Of a stretch of 64,000 nt of DNA, positions 28,735 through 38,541 are shown in pieces. Under the pieces are notes generated by a model. That model had not been told where the DNA came from. It ran no database searches and saw nothing but the letters and a program-made list of their open reading frames with translations. Source of the stretch: Saccharopolyspora thermophila. Lineage in GTDB: Bacteria; Actinomycetota; Actinomycetes; Mycobacteriales; Pseudonocardiaceae. The DNA is taken from NCBI RefSeq assembly GCF_014646075.1, contig NZ_BMMT01000014.1, positions 62,001-126,000 on the forward strand, written 5' to 3'. The translations under genes were made by a program, and so were the position numbers. How positions within the stretch are numbered: the stretch's first letter is position 1; each line of letters begins with the position of its first letter.

Positions 28735-29577
28735 TCAGGCGTGCTGCCACCACATCCGGTCGAGATGCCCGCGCGCCACCAGCACCGCCGGACCGGTCAG
28801 GGTGGAACCGGAGGTGGTGATCTCCACCTCGACGGTGCCGCCCGGGATGTGCACCACCCGCCGCCCGGTGTCGGTCCCGGCCGCCTGCAGCGCCGCGACG
28901 GTCGCGGCCACCGTGCCCGTGCCGCACGACCGGGTCTCACCCACGCCGCGCTCGTGCACCCGCATCTGCACCTCGTCGCCGCCGAGCGGCCGGACGAACT
29001 CGACGTTCACGCCGTGCGGGAACAGGTGCTCGTCGTGCGGCGGCGCGGTGGCCAGGTCCAGCACGGCGAGGTCGATGTCGCTCACGCACGCCAGGTGCGG
29101 GTTGCCGACGTCGACGGCCACCCCGGTGAAGGACCGGCCGGAGACGGTGGTAGTGGATTCGCCGAAGATCTTCGCCGACCCCATGTCGACAGTGACCCGG
29201 CCGTCGTCGTGGGTGCGCACCAGTCGCACACCAGCCCGGGTGCCGACCAGCAGGTCACCTGGCTCGGCCAGGCCGGCGTCGACGAGGTAGCGGGCGAAGA
29301 CCCGCACCCCGTTGCCGCACATCTCCGCGATCGAACCGTCGGCGTTCCGGTAGTCCATGAACCACACGTCCGCGGGCACGTCGGCCGGGGAGTCCGGGAG
29401 CGCACCCGCGCGGACCACCCGCAGCACGCCGTCCGCGCCGAGGCCGCGTTGCCGGTCGCACAGCGCCTGCACGCGCCGTTCGGTCAGCTCCAACCGGCCT
29501 TCGGGGTCGGGCAGGATGACGAAGTCGTTCTGGGTGCCGTGCCCCTTGACGAACTCGGGGCCGTGGGTGGAGCGCAC
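28735..29577 (-). CDS. dapF: Diaminopimelate epimerase
   Basis: The 280-residue enzyme converts LL- to meso-diaminopimelate for peptidoglycan and lysine synthesis. The two catalytic cysteines are C87 (EMCGNGVR) and C218 (SCGTGTVA), each in its canonical motif. It is a normal-length member, 9 bp downstream of miaA. Confidence 0.97.
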   Translation of the reverse strand: MRSTHGPEFVKGHGTQNDFVILPDPEGRLELTERRVQALCDRQRGLGADGVLRVVRAGALPDSPADVPADVWFMDYRNADGSIAEMCGNGVRVFARYLVDAGLAEPGDLLVGTRAGVRLVRTHDDGRVTVDMGSAKIFGESTTTVSGRSFTGVAVDVGNPHLACVSDIDLAVLDLATAPPHDEHLFPHGVNVEFVRPLGGDEVQMRVHERGVGETRSCGTGTVAATVAALQAAGTDTGRRVVHIPGGTVEVEITTSGSTLTGPAVLVARGHLDRMWWQHA

Positions 29578-29586
29578 GCAGCCAGT

Positions 29587-30492
29587 CTACGCAGTCACCA
29601 GCGTCCGGACGTCGGAGACCAGGTCGGGGTCAGCCGCGTCGAGCCAGCGGATCCGGTGGTCGCGGCGGAACCAGGAGCGCTGCCGGCGGACGAAGCGGCG
29701 CGTGAGCCTGGCCGTCTCGGCCGCCGCCGCGGCCATGTCCCCGCCGCCATCCAGCTCGGCGAGCACCTGCTGGTAGCCCAGCGCGCGGCTGGCGGTGCGG
29801 CCGTGCCGCAGCCCCGATGCCTCCAACCGCCGCACCTCGTCGACCAGCCCGGCGTCGAACATGCGGGTCACCCGCTGGTCGACGCGGTCGTCGAGGTCGT
29901 TGCGGTCCAGGCCAACCAGCACCGCACCGTAGCGGGGCGGACCGGGTTCGGGCAGGTTCGCGGAGAACGGGCGACCGGTGATCTCGATCACCTCCAACGC
30001 CCGGACGATGCGCCGCCCGTTGCTGCTCAGGATCGCCGTCGCCGCTTTCGGGTCGAGCTCGCCGAGGCGGCGGTGCAGCTCGGCCGGTCCCACCGCGGCG
30101 AGCTGCTCCTCGTACTTCCGGCGGACCTGCGGGTCGGTCCCCGGGAAGGACAGCTCGTCGACGACCGCCTGCACGTAGAGGCCGGAGCCGCCGACCAGGA
30201 CGGGGGTCCGGCCGCGGGCGAGGATGTCCTCCACGGCCCTGCGCGCCTGGCGCTGGTAGGCGGCGACCGAGGCGGTCTCGGTGACGTCGAGGACGTCAAG
30301 GAGATGGTGTGGGACGCCGCGCCGCTCGGCCAGGGTCAGCTTGGCCGTGCCGATGTCCATGCCCCGGTAGAGCTGCATGGCGTCGGCGTTGACCACCTCC
30401 CCGTCCAGCTGGACGGCGAGCTCGACGGCGAGATCGGACTTGCCGGTGGCCGTGGGCCCGACGATCACCACCAGATGCGGGAGGGACTGCAC
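29587..30492 (-). CDS. miaA: tRNA dimethylallyltransferase
   Basis: The 301-residue enzyme transfers a dimethylallyl group to A37 of tRNAs reading UNN codons. It has the P-loop GPTATGKS (12-19), [17 protein letters not shown] and the conserved GLDR and [10 protein letters not shown] motifs. Its product is the substrate of MiaB, encoded about 3 kb away in this window. It starts with GTG and is followed by dapF. Confidence 0.96.
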   Translation of the reverse strand: MQSLPHLVVIVGPTATGKSDLAVELAVQLDGEVVNADAMQLYRGMDIGTAKLTLAERRGVPHHLLDVLDVTETASVAAYQRQARRAVEDILARGRTPVLVGGSGLYVQAVVDELSFPGTDPQVRRKYEEQLAAVGPAELHRRLGELDPKAATAILSSNGRRIVRALEVIEITGRPFSANLPEPGPPRYGAVLVGLDRNDLDDRVDQRVTRMFDAGLVDEVRRLEASGLRHGRTASRALGYQQVLAELDGGGDMAAAAAETARLTRRFVRRQRSWFRRDHRIRWLDAADPDLVSDVRTLVTA

Positions 30493-30532
30493 GCTTCGAC
30501 TGTAGAAGCGCTGCCGGGCGCGGCGACGGCGG

Positions 30533-31243
30533 TCAGGGTGTCCGGGTCCACACGGCGGCGTGGTAGGTCACGCCGAACGGGGTGGCCGAGTACAGCAGCT
30601 CGCTGCGCCAGGTCCCGCTGGTGGCCTCGACGACACCGGGGATCACCTGCAGGGCCGCGCGGCCCGCCACCCCGAGTTCGGCGCACAGCTGCGGGTCCAG
30701 GTCCCGCAGCGCGGCCGCGTCGGCTTCGCCCAGCGCGGTGCGGAGGCGTTCGTCGAGCGCACCGGCGCGGGCGTCCGGCGGATACGGGGAACACTCATCG
30801 ACGCGGTTGGTGCCGTCAGCCAGCACGAGCAGCCCCACCGGTTCCGCCGCCAGCCGGGCGCCGAGGTCCCGGCACTCCGCGACGGGGGTGTCCGGGTCCA
30901 GCAGGTGGACCGTCACCGACCGAGCCCCGGCCTGCTCGCGCAGCCACCCCGCGATGAGCGCCGGCAGCGGTAGCAGCGGGTCGGGTTCGGCCGTCGGTTC
31001 ACCGCCCAAATTCACCCGAACGTCGACACCGAATCCTGCGAATGTGCCTGAGGTGCTCGGCCCGAGCGCCACCGGGCCGGATCGATGTACGCCAACGGCC
31101 ACCCATTCGGCGGCAGAGTCAGTCAGACTGGACACGGCGCGCGAACAGGCGCTCCGCACGAGTTCGGTCTCCTCGTCGGCCTGCACGGTCAGCGCGGGGA
31201 CCAGCAACGGCGGGTAGGGCACCACAGCGACACGGGTGATCAC
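30533..31243 (-). CDS. LigB-like (class III extradiol dioxygenase fold) protein, metal ligand apparently lost
   Basis: The 236-residue protein resembles the conserved actinobacterial protein next to miaA (Rv2728c position), related to subunit B of class III extradiol dioxygenases. The N-terminal PHPPLL motif, in which His binds iron, reads PYPPLL here. A later histidine (VGVHRSG) remains. A dioxygenase activity is therefore doubtful. Function unknown; it lies about 40 bp upstream of miaA on the same strand. Confidence 0.8.
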   Translation of the reverse strand: MITRVAVVPYPPLLVPALTVQADEETELVRSACSRAVSSLTDSAAEWVAVGVHRSGPVALGPSTSGTFAGFGVDVRVNLGGEPTAEPDPLLPLPALIAGWLREQAGARSVTVHLLDPDTPVAECRDLGARLAAEPVGLLVLADGTNRVDECSPYPPDARAGALDERLRTALGEADAAALRDLDPQLCAELGVAGRAALQVIPGVVEATSGTWRSELLYSATPFGVTYHAAVWTRTP

Positions 31244-31598
31244 ACCTGTGCACGGTAGAGGTCACGGGCGAGTTGGTTGGAGCAGGGAGCCGCGGCGGAC
31301 GGGCGCAGCAGGCGTCGCGACCCGGTCGCCCCCTGCCCGCTGCGTCCGAGAACCTGCCTGATGACAATGAGGCCGTGCAGATCACAGGTCTGGTTCGAGC
31401 GCCCCACTCGGGCGCTCGGCTGCTCACCGGCGCGCCGATCCCGCAACGGAGTACCGGTTCGCGCCCTGACCTGTTTGAATGCGCCAGCGGAAGCCGGACC
31501 ACCCCACGGTTCGGGTCGACGCTTGCTGGGCCCCGCCGATGCGGGGCGCCCGTGCGCGGCACGGGCATCGGAGCGGGCACGCAAGGAGGAAGCCGGCC
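31244..31598. other. Non-coding divergent gap with three hairpins before the DUF349 gene
   Basis: This 355-bp gap holds a 9-bp inverted repeat at 31396-31418 (CGAGCGCCC / GGGCGCTCG) and two directly abutting hairpins at 31530-31566 just before the DUF349 ribosome binding site. Both flanking genes start outward. No convincing gene was seen despite several open frames. Confidence 0.6.
31530..31566 (+). promoter_or_regulatory. Abutting double hairpin in the leader of the DUF349 gene
   Basis: Hairpin one is GCCCCGC (31530-31536) with GCGGGGC (31541-31547). Hairpin two is GCCCGTGC (31548-31555) with GCACGGGC (31559-31566). Both stems are perfect, they touch without a gap, and the second ends about 17 bp before AAGGAGG. 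They could be an attenuator, an RNA stabiliser or a protein-binding leader. Confidence 0.45.
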
Positions 31599-32924
31599 AT
31601 GACGCACCAGGACACGACCCCCGAGGCGGTTGCCAACAAGGCGACCGCGGACTCGACCACCAGTGCCACCGGGTCACCCAAGGCTGCGCCGGCGGTACCG
31701 GCTGCTTCCGCTGATCCGGCCAGGTGGGGCCGGGTGGATGCCGACGGCACGGTGTACGTCCGCACCTCGGAAGGCGAGCGGGCGATCGGCTCCTGGCAGG
31801 CCGGTGACGCGGCCGAGGGTCTGGCGCTGTACGCGCGCAAGTTCGACGACCTGCTCACCGAGGTGGAGCTGCTGGAGACCCGGCTGACCACGCACGCCGG
31901 GGACCCGAAGCACACCCTGACCAGCGCCCGCCACCTGCACGAGTCGCTGGCCGACGCCGCGGTGGTGGGCGACCTGGCGGCGTTGACCGCCCGGGTGGAA
32001 CACCTGCTGGCGCGGGCCGAGCAGGCCGTCGAGGACGCCAAGCACGAGAAGGAGCGGGCCCGCGCCGAGGCCGTGGCGCGCAAGGAGGCCCTGGTCGCCG
32101 AGGCCGAGCAGATCGCGCACGAGTCCACACAGTGGAAGTCCGCAGGTGACCGGCTGCGGGAGATGCTCGAGGAGTGGAAGAAGATCCGCGGGGTCGACCG
32201 CAGGACCGACGAGCAGCTGTGGCGTCGGTTCTCCAAGGCCCGCGACGCGTTCAGCCGCCGCCGCGGCTCGCACTTCGCCGAGCTGGACCGGCAGCGCGCG
32301 GCCGCGAAGGCCCGTAAGCAGGAGCTCGTCGAGGAGGCGGAGTCGCTCACCGAGTCCACCGACTGGGGCGAGACGGCCAACCGCTACAAGCAGCTGATGG
32401 CGGAGTGGAAGGCCGCCGGGCGGGCGCCGAAGGACAGCGACGAGGCGTTGTGGCAGCGGTTCCGGGCCGCGCAGGACCGGTTCTTCAGTCGCCGCTCGGA
32501 GGCTTTCTCCGAGCGCGACGCCGAGTTCGCGGCGAACGCCAAGCTGAAGGAGGAGCTGCTCGCCGAGGCCGAACAGATCGATCCGTCCGCCGACCTCAAG
32601 GCTGCGCAGGCGCAGCTGCAGCGCGTCCAGGAGCGGTGGGACGAGATCGGCAAGGTGCCGCGGGAGCGCATGCGGGAGCTGGAGGGCCGGTTGCGCGCGA
32701 TCGCCGACCGGGTGCGGGCGGCCGCCGACGCGCAGTGGCGGCGCACCGACCCGGAGGCGCAGGCCCGGGTCGACCAGTTCCGGGACCGCGTGGAGCAGTT
32801 CGAGACGCAGGCCGAGAAGGCGCGCGCGGCCGGCGACGAGCGGCGGGCGAAGCAGGCCGAGGCGCAGGCCGCGCAGTGGCGCGAGTGGCTGGCGGCTGCG
32901 GAGCGGGCGGTCGCCGACCGCTGA
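31599..32924 (+). CDS. DUF349 domain-containing coiled-coil protein
   Basis: The 441-residue protein has a disordered Thr/Ala-rich N-terminus and a small globular region (WGRVDADGTVYVRTSEGER). Highly charged helices with tandem DUF349 repeats (about residues 165-370, each with an EWKKIRGV / EWKAAGRAP-like motif) follow. The end is a long coiled coil. It corresponds by position to Rv2731. The role is unknown; DUF349 is found in bacterial proteins with suggested RNA or ribosome roles, which I cannot test here. ATG 31599 follows AAGGAGG. Confidence 0.85.
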   Translation: MTHQDTTPEAVANKATADSTTSATGSPKAAPAVPAASADPARWGRVDADGTVYVRTSEGERAIGSWQAGDAAEGLALYARKFDDLLTEVELLETRLTTHAGDPKHTLTSARHLHESLADAAVVGDLAALTARVEHLLARAEQAVEDAKHEKERARAEAVARKEALVAEAEQIAHESTQWKSAGDRLREMLEEWKKIRGVDRRTDEQLWRRFSKARDAFSRRRGSHFAELDRQRAAAKARKQELVEEAESLTESTDWGETANRYKQLMAEWKAAGRAPKDSDEALWQRFRAAQDRFFSRRSEAFSERDAEFAANAKLKEELLAEAEQIDPSADLKAAQAQLQRVQERWDEIGKVPRERMRELEGRLRAIADRVRAAADAQWRRTDPEAQARVDQFRDRVEQFETQAEKARAAGDERRAKQAEAQAAQWREWLAAAERAVADR

Positions 32925-32930
32925 GCAACG

Positions 32931-32969
32931 GGCTGCTCGCGCCGCGCCGTCAGTTCGGCGCGAGCAGCC
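32931..32969 (+). terminator. Strong terminator after the DUF349 gene
   Basis: GGCTGCTCGCGCCG (32931-32944) and CGGCGCGAGCAGCC (32956-32969) form a perfect 14-bp stem with an 11-nt loop, starting 7 bp after the stop codon. Confidence 0.85.
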
Positions 32970-33005
32970 ACGCCCACAGGGCGTCGAGGTGCTCCCAGCC
33001 CGCCG

Positions 33006-33029
33006 CGGTGCCGAACGTGGTCGGCACCG
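33006..33029 (-). terminator. Terminator hairpin for the miaB strand
   Basis: CGGTGCCGA (33006-33014) and TCGGCACCG (33021-33029) form a perfect 9-bp stem with a 6-nt loop downstream of the membrane protein gene on the minus strand. Confidence 0.7.
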
Positions 33030-33094
33030 TCCCAGGTGAGATCGCGCGACATGCTCGTGGGACGCGCGAGGTGATCACGCGGGTTCGATCGCGG

Positions 33095-33541
33095 TCAGGG
33101 CCTGGACCAGACGATGCGCATCCACTGCACGGCGAGCACCACCATGCACAGCACCGCGAGGACGAGGCCGATCCCCGGGCCCGCCTGACCACTGGTCTGC
33201 CGGGACCAGATCGCGATCATGCCCTCGAAGGCCACCACGACCGCGGCCAACCCGGCCAGGAACGCGACCACCCAGCGCCGGGTGATCAGCGCCAGCGCGC
33301 CGAGGCCGAGACCCGCGATGGTCGAGTTGATGGCGAACAGCCGCGGCAGCAGCCCGATCTTCAGCCCCGGGTCGGCCTGCCCGGTGAGCACGTGCCAGCC
33401 CGCCGCGTCACCCACCCACGGCAGCAGCGAGCACACCACCAGCACCAGCATCACCACGGCGATCACCAGGGCCCGCGCGCCGGGATCGATCCGGCGCAGC
33501 ACCTCCCGCTCGCGGCGGTCTTCGTACGCCTCGCTCAACAT
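33095..33541 (-). CDS. Conserved four-helix membrane protein (Rv2732c-like position)
   Basis: The 148-residue protein has a charged N-terminus ([19 protein letters not shown]) and about four transmembrane helices (near 24-42, 65-82, 87-105, 122-140). It is placed between miaB and the DUF349 gene as Rv2732c is in Mycobacterium tuberculosis. Its function is unknown. ATG 33541 lies within the end of miaB, with AGGGG five bases upstream; an in-frame GTG at 33547 is also possible. It overlaps miaB by 7 bp and is probably translationally coupled. Confidence 0.82.
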   Translation of the reverse strand: MLSEAYEDRREREVLRRIDPGARALVIAVVMLVLVVCSLLPWVGDAAGWHVLTGQADPGLKIGLLPRLFAINSTIAGLGLGALALITRRWVVAFLAGLAAVVVAFEGMIAIWSRQTSGQAGPGIGLVLAVLCMVVLAVQWMRIVWSRP

Positions 33542-35010
33542 GCACACCCCTGCTGCACGGCCGGTTGCTGCGGCGGCGCCCCAAAGGCCGGCAGCCCAAG
33601 GCTGACGCCGGACGTCTTGGGACGCACGCCCTCCTCCCAGTGGTCACCCGCCCGGGTACGGCGGTGACCGGTGATGTCGGTGTCGGCGACGAGGTGGTGC
33701 GGGGCGGCGCGGGTGATCGTGGTGTGGACGACGTCACCGGGCCGGATCTCGCGGTCCACCGCGCCCGTCGGCGTGAAGTGCACCAGCCGGCCGTCGCGGG
33801 CCCGCCCGGACAGCCGGTGCGTCTCGGCGTCCTTGCGCCCCTCCCCCTCAGCGACCAGCAACTCCACCTCGCTGCCGACCAGCTTCTTGTTCTCCTCCCA
33901 GGAGATCTCGTTCTGCAGCGCGACCAGCCGGTCGTAGCGCTGCTGGACGACCTCCTTGGGCAGCTGGTCGGGCATGTCCGCGGCGGGCGTGCCCGGCCGC
34001 TTGGAGTACTGGAAGGTGAAGGCGCTGGCGAACCGGGCCTGCCGCACCACCTCGAGGGTCGCCTCGAAGTCCTCCTCGGTCTCGCCGGGGAAGCCGACGA
34101 TGATGTCGGTGGTGATGGCCGCGTGCGGCATCGCCTCGCGGACCTTGCGCAGGATGTTCAGATACCGCTCGGAGCGGTAGGAGCGGCGCATCGCCTTGAG
34201 CACGCGGTCCGAACCGGACTGCAGCGGCATGTGCAGCTGAGGGCACACGTTCGGCGTCTGCGCCATGGCTTCGATGACGTCGTCGGTGAAGTCCCGCGGG
34301 TGCGGGGAGGTGAAGCGCACCCGCTCCAGCCCCTCGATCTGCCCGCAGGAGCGCAGCAGCTTGCCGAACGCGAAGCGGTCGCCGAACTCCACGCCGTAGG
34401 CGTTGACGTTCTGGCCGAGCAGCGTCACCTCGAGCACGCCCTCGGCCACCAGGGCCTGCACCTCGGCGAGGATCTCGCCCGGCCGCCGGTCCTTCTCCCT
34501 GCCGCGCAGCGCGGGCACGATGCAGAAGGTGCAGGTGTTGTTGCAACCGACCGACACCGACACCCAGCCGGAGTAGGCCGATTCGCGGCGGGCGGGCAGC
34601 GTGGACGGGAAGACCTCGAGCGACTCGCGGATCTCGACCGCGGCCTCGTTGTTGTGCCGGGCGCGCTCCAGCAGCGCTGGCAGCGACCCGAGGTTGTGGG
34701 TGCCGAACACGACGTCCACCCACGGGGCCCGCTTGACGATCGTGTCGCGGTCCTTCTGCGCCAGGCATCCGCCGACGGCGATCTGCATGTCCGGGTTGCG
34801 GTCCTTCGCGGGGCGCATGTGGCCGAGGGTGCCGTAGAGGCGGTTGTCCGCGTTCTCGCGGACCGCGCAGGTGTTGAACACGACCACATCGGCGACGTCC
34901 GACTCGGCGCGCACGTACCCGGCGTCCTCCAGCAGGCCCGCGAGGCGCTCGGAGTCGTGCACGTTCATCTGGCAGCCGTACGTGCGGATCTGGTACGTCC
35001 TCGTGCTCAC
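33535..35010 (-). CDS. miaB: tRNA-2-methylthio-N6-dimethylallyladenosine synthase
   Basis: The 491-residue radical-SAM enzyme adds the 2-methylthio group to i6A37 in tRNA. The N-terminal UPF0004 domain has cluster cysteines C13, C48 and C82, the radical-SAM motif is C156NNTC160TFC163, and a TRAM domain lies near 380-445. A Pro/Gln-rich tail ends in QQGCAC beyond the TRAM domain; this tail is dispensable in the family as far as I know. It acts after MiaA. Confidence 0.96.
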   Translation of the reverse strand: MSTRTYQIRTYGCQMNVHDSERLAGLLEDAGYVRAESDVADVVVFNTCAVRENADNRLYGTLGHMRPAKDRNPDMQIAVGGCLAQKDRDTIVKRAPWVDVVFGTHNLGSLPALLERARHNNEAAVEIRESLEVFPSTLPARRESAYSGWVSVSVGCNNTCTFCIVPALRGREKDRRPGEILAEVQALVAEGVLEVTLLGQNVNAYGVEFGDRFAFGKLLRSCGQIEGLERVRFTSPHPRDFTDDVIEAMAQTPNVCPQLHMPLQSGSDRVLKAMRRSYRSERYLNILRKVREAMPHAAITTDIIVGFPGETEEDFEATLEVVRQARFASAFTFQYSKRPGTPAADMPDQLPKEVVQQRYDRLVALQNEISWEENKKLVGSEVELLVAEGEGRKDAETHRLSGRARDGRLVHFTPTGAVDREIRPGDVVHTTITRAAPHHLVADTDITGHRRTRAGDHWEEGVRPKTSGVSLGLPAFGAPPQQPAVQQGCAC

Positions 35011-35201
35011 CGTTCCACGGTAGCCGCTGGTCAGTTCGCACCTGTCACCGCCCGGACGAGTCAGCCCGACCTGATCGGCACAGGCGGCGGCTCCGCTGCG
35101 TAACCGACTTGCAACCTGTCTTCGTCCGTTCCGTCTGGACTATCCCCCGTCCCGGGCTTAAGTTTCGGCCAACGAATCCGAATTCAGGCTCAGGAGAACG
35201 A

Positions 35202-35957
35202 ATGGCCGCAGCTCCCACGGACGTGCCGATGATCCGGATGTCCGCGGTCGACAAGTACTTCGGCTCGTTGCACGTACTGCGTGCGATCGAACTCGAGGTG
35301 CCCCGAGGCCAGGTCGTGGTGGTGCTCGGCCCCTCGGGCTCCGGCAAGTCGACCCTGTGCCGCGCGATCAACCGACTGGAACCGATCGACTCCGGCCGTA
35401 TCGAGATCGACGGGGTGCCGCTGCCCGCGGAGGGCCGCGCGCTGGCCGAGCTGCGCGCCGACGTCGGCATGGTCTTCCAGCAGTTCAACCTGTTCGCGCA
35501 CAAGACGATCCTGGAGAACGTCACCCTCGGGCCGATCAAGGTGCGCAAGCAGAGCAGGAACGAGGCGCGCGAGGCGGCGATGGCCCTGCTGGAGCGGGTC
35601 GGCATCGCCGACCAGGCCGAGAAGTACCCGGCACAGCTCTCCGGCGGCCAGCAGCAGCGCGCCGCGATCGCCCGCGCGCTGGCGATGAAGCCGAAGGTGA
35701 TGCTCTTCGACGAGCCGACCTCGGCACTGGACCCCGAGATGGTCAACGAGGTGCTCGAGGTCATGACGGACCTCGCGGCCGAGGGCATGACCATGCTGGT
35801 CGTCACCCACGAGATGGGGTTCGCGCGGCGGGCCGCGCACCGCGTGCTCTTCATGGCCGACGGCGAGGTGGTCGAGGACGCCGCGCCGGAGGAGTTCTTC
35901 GGCGCGCCGAAGAGCGACCGCGCCAAGGACTTCCTCGGCAAGATCCTCACCCACTGA
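35202..35957 (+). CDS. gluA: Glutamate ABC transporter ATP-binding protein
   Basis: The 251-residue ABC ATPase has Walker [11 protein letters not shown]-loop (FQQFNLF), signature LSGGQQQR, Walker [13 protein letters not shown] and the H-loop (THEMGF). It belongs to the polar amino-acid (GlnQ/GluA) class. ATG 35202 follows CAGGAG; the open frame upstream to 35109 is not family-like. It is the first gene of gluABCD, a cluster also found near recX/recA in Corynebacterium. The 35011-35201 gap is divergent from miaB and should hold both promoters. Confidence 0.93.
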   Translation: MAAAPTDVPMIRMSAVDKYFGSLHVLRAIELEVPRGQVVVVLGPSGSGKSTLCRAINRLEPIDSGRIEIDGVPLPAEGRALAELRADVGMVFQQFNLFAHKTILENVTLGPIKVRKQSRNEAREAAMALLERVGIADQAEKYPAQLSGGQQQRAAIARALAMKPKVMLFDEPTSALDPEMVNEVLEVMTDLAAEGMTMLVVTHEMGFARRAAHRVLFMADGEVVEDAAPEEFFGAPKSDRAKDFLGKILTH

Positions 35958-35987
35958 ACGACCCACTGCAGAGAGGGGCAAGGCGAG

Positions 35988-36887
35988 ATGCGAGGCAAGA
36001 GGATTCGGCTGGTCACCGGCCTGGCCACGGCGCTGGCACTGGCGCTGACCGGCTGCGGCGGCGGTGGGGGCGACCAGCTCGGCGGCGGGGGCACCGAGGT
36101 CACCGTCGACCAGAACGCGCAGTTCGAGCCGGGCACCACGATGGCCAACCTCAAGCAGCAGGGCACCATCCGGATCGGCACCAAGTTCGACCAGCCACTG
36201 TTCGGGCTCAAGGGCCTCGACGGCAAGCCGCAGGGCTTCGACGTGGAGATCGGCAAGATCATCGCGGGCAGGCTGGGGATCGCGCCGGACCGGATCGAAT
36301 GGGTTGAGGCGCCCAGCAAGACCCGCGAGGAGATCATCGAGCAGGGCCGGGTGGACATGGTGGTGGCGACCTACACCATCAACGACGCCCGCAAGCAGCG
36401 GATCAGCTTCGCCGGGCCGTACTACGAGGCCGGCCAGGACATCATGGTCAGGTCCGACGACAACCGGATCACCGGTCCCGAGTCGCTGCGGCCGACCGGC
36501 GCGAAGGTGTGCTCGGTGACCGGGTCCACCCCCGCCGAGGAGATCAAGAAGTACGTCGACGAGGCCAACCTCGTGCTGTTCGACGTGTACTCCAAGTGCG
36601 CGGATGCGCTGCGAACCGGTCAGGTGCAGGCGGTGACCACCGACAACGTGATCCTGCTGGGTCTGGTGGAGCAGAGCGGCGGCCAGTTCAAGCTGGTCGA
36701 GAAGCCGTTCACCAGCGAGCCCTACGGAATCGGCATCAAGAAGGGCGATGTGAAGTTCTGCGAGTTCATCAACCAGGCCCTCACACAGGCCAGCCAGGAC
36801 GGCAGCTACGCGAAGGCATGGCAGGCGACAGCGGGCAAGGTGGCCAAGCAGACGCCGCCGCTGCCGCAACTGGACCCGTGCAGCTGA
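35988..36887 (+). CDS. gluB: Glutamate-binding lipoprotein
   Basis: The 299-residue protein has a lipoprotein signal (lipobox LTGC, lipidated Cys23), a Gly-rich linker and a complete SBP_bac_3 fold. Lobe 1 includes GTIRIGTKFDQPLFG and GFDVEIGKIIAGRLG. Lobe 2 includes the GSTPAEEIKKY and DNVILLG regions. It captures extracellular glutamate or a related amino acid and delivers it to GluCD. Confidence 0.93.
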   Translation: MRGKRIRLVTGLATALALALTGCGGGGGDQLGGGGTEVTVDQNAQFEPGTTMANLKQQGTIRIGTKFDQPLFGLKGLDGKPQGFDVEIGKIIAGRLGIAPDRIEWVEAPSKTREEIIEQGRVDMVVATYTINDARKQRISFAGPYYEAGQDIMVRSDDNRITGPESLRPTGAKVCSVTGSTPAEEIKKYVDEANLVLFDVYSKCADALRTGQVQAVTTDNVILLGLVEQSGGQFKLVEKPFTSEPYGIGIKKGDVKFCEFINQALTQASQDGSYAKAWQATAGKVAKQTPPLPQLDPCS

Positions 36888-36898
36888 CCTGATCCGAT

Positions 36899-36928
36899 CG
36901 AGGGTGCCGCATCAGCTCGGCACCCTCG
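36899..36928 (+). terminator. Stem-loop between gluB and gluC
   Basis: CGAGGGTGCCG (36899-36909) and CGGCACCCTCG (36918-36928) form a perfect 11-bp stem with an 8-nt loop. Such structures after the binding-protein gene commonly stabilise the upstream message or partly terminate, giving more binding protein than permease. Confidence 0.65.
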
Positions 36929-36948
36929 TCGCTCGGCCGGAGTGAACC

Positions 36949-37599
36949 GTGCAAGTCATCATCGACAACCTCCCGCTGTACCTCAGCGGCCTCGTGCGCA
37001 CGCTGAGCATCTGCCTGTACTCGGGCGTGCTGGCGCTGGTCATCGGGACCATCGCCGCCGGGTTCCGGGTCTCGCCGTTGCCGCCGCTGCGGGCGGCCGG
37101 GACGACCTGGGTCACCGTACTGCGCAACTGCCCGCTGACCGTGGTGCTGTTCTTCATGGCCTTCGGCCTGCCGGAGCTGGGCGTCAACGGCTCCTACTTC
37201 TGGTTCGGGACCATCGGGCTCGCGCTGTACACCTCGGCGTTCGTGTGCGAGGCGATCCGCAGCGGCATCAACGCGGTACCGACGGGCCAGTCCGAGGCCG
37301 CCCGCGCGGTGGGGCTGACCTTCAGCCAGACGCTGTCGCTGATCGTGCTGCCGCAGGCGATGCGCACGGTCGTGCCTCCGCTGGGCAACGTCTTCATCGC
37401 GATGATCAAGAACTCGGCGATCGTCGGCGCGTTCGGCGTCGGCGGTGACCTGTTCGCCGTCGGTGACACGCTGACCTCGGCTCGCGGGTTGTCCGCGCTG
37501 CCGGTGCTGACCGGCGTGGTCCTCGGTTATCTGGTGATCACCATCCCGGCCGGGCTGCTGCTCGGGGTGGTCGAGCGGAGGGTGGCGATCGCCCGATGA
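36949..37599 (+). CDS. gluC: Glutamate ABC transporter permease
   Basis: The 216-residue membrane protein has about five transmembrane helices and the HisMQ permease signature, including the EAA loop around GQSEAARAVGLTFSQT. It starts with GTG after GGAG. Its last codons overlap gluD (ATGA), so the two permeases, which form a heterodimer, are coupled. Confidence 0.92.
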   Translation: MQVIIDNLPLYLSGLVRTLSICLYSGVLALVIGTIAAGFRVSPLPPLRAAGTTWVTVLRNCPLTVVLFFMAFGLPELGVNGSYFWFGTIGLALYTSAFVCEAIRSGINAVPTGQSEAARAVGLTFSQTLSLIVLPQAMRTVVPPLGNVFIAMIKNSAIVGAFGVGGDLFAVGDTLTSARGLSALPVLTGVVLGYLVITIPAGLLLGVVERRVAIAR

Positions 37600-38468
37600 C
37601 GACGTCGGTGCTCTACGAGACCCCAGGGCCGGTGGCCAGGCGCCGCTCCCTGCTGGCCAGCGTCGTGGTCGGCGCGCTGCTGCTGGCCGTGGTGGCGTGG
37701 GTGCTGTGGCAGCTGGGTCTGCAGGGCCAGTTGACCGCGGAGAAGTGGGGACCGCTGATCGACCCCACCAACGACACCTTCGCCGCGCTGTGGAACCTGA
37801 TGGGCCAGGGGCTGGTCAACACGCTGGTCGCGGCGGCGTTGTCCATGGTGTTCTCCCTGGTCATCGGGACGTTGCTGGCGATCACCCGGCTGGTGAGCGC
37901 GCCGTGGTACCGGTGGTTCGTCGTGGGCGTGATCGAGTTGTTGCGCGGCGTTCCGGTGGTCATCGCGGTGTTCTTCGCCGCCCGGGTGCTCCCGTCGTTC
38001 GGGCTGAACCTGCCCACCCTGTGGTTCCTGGTCATCGGGTTGACCGCGTACAACTCGGTGATCATCGCCGAGATCGTGCGGGCGGGCATCCTCGCGCTGC
38101 CCAAGGGACAGAGCGAGGCGGCCTACGCCATCGGGTTGCGGCGCGGCCAGGTGATGGCCTCCGTGCTGCTGCCGCAGGCGTTCCGGGCCATGCTGCCCGC
38201 GCTGATCAGCCAGCTGGTGGTGATCCTCAAGGACACCTCGCTGGGGTTCATCATCGCCTACGTCGACGTGGTGCGGCAGGCGCAGGTGATCATCCAGAAC
38301 CTCAACAACCCGATCCAGACGTACTTCGTGGTGGCCGTGCTGTTCATCGTGATCAACTACGCGCTGAGCAGGCTGGCGACCTACACCGAGCGGCGCCTCA
38401 GCCGGGCCCGCCGGGGCAAGGTCGCGGCGGCGGCCGACCTGCAGCAGGCAGGCGCCGCGGGCGACTAG
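37596..38468 (+). CDS. gluD: Glutamate ABC transporter permease
   Basis: The 290-residue permease has a longer N-terminus with one extra hydrophobic helix, five core helices and the EAA loop GQSEAAYAIGLRRGQ. A basic cytoplasmic tail follows. It pairs with GluC and the ATPase GluA. A bidirectional hairpin follows the stop. Confidence 0.92.
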   Translation: MTTSVLYETPGPVARRRSLLASVVVGALLLAVVAWVLWQLGLQGQLTAEKWGPLIDPTNDTFAALWNLMGQGLVNTLVAAALSMVFSLVIGTLLAITRLVSAPWYRWFVVGVIELLRGVPVVIAVFFAARVLPSFGLNLPTLWFLVIGLTAYNSVIIAEIVRAGILALPKGQSEAAYAIGLRRGQVMASVLLPQAFRAMLPALISQLVVILKDTSLGFIIAYVDVVRQAQVIIQNLNNPIQTYFVVAVLFIVINYALSRLATYTERRLSRARRGKVAAAADLQQAGAAGD

Positions 38469-38489
38469 CGCTTTCCGCGATGGCGCGAC

Positions 38490-38536
38490 GCGAGGGGCAC
38501 CCCGTTGTGGTTGAAGTGGTCGGGCGTGCCCCTCGC
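38490..38536. terminator. Bidirectional terminator between gluD and the monooxygenase
   Basis: GCGAGGGGCAC (38490-38500) pairs with GTGCCCCTCGC (38526-38536). The stem continues with CCCG/CGGG after a one-base bulge. It separates two convergent genes. Confidence 0.75.
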
Positions 38537-38541
38537 TTCGC

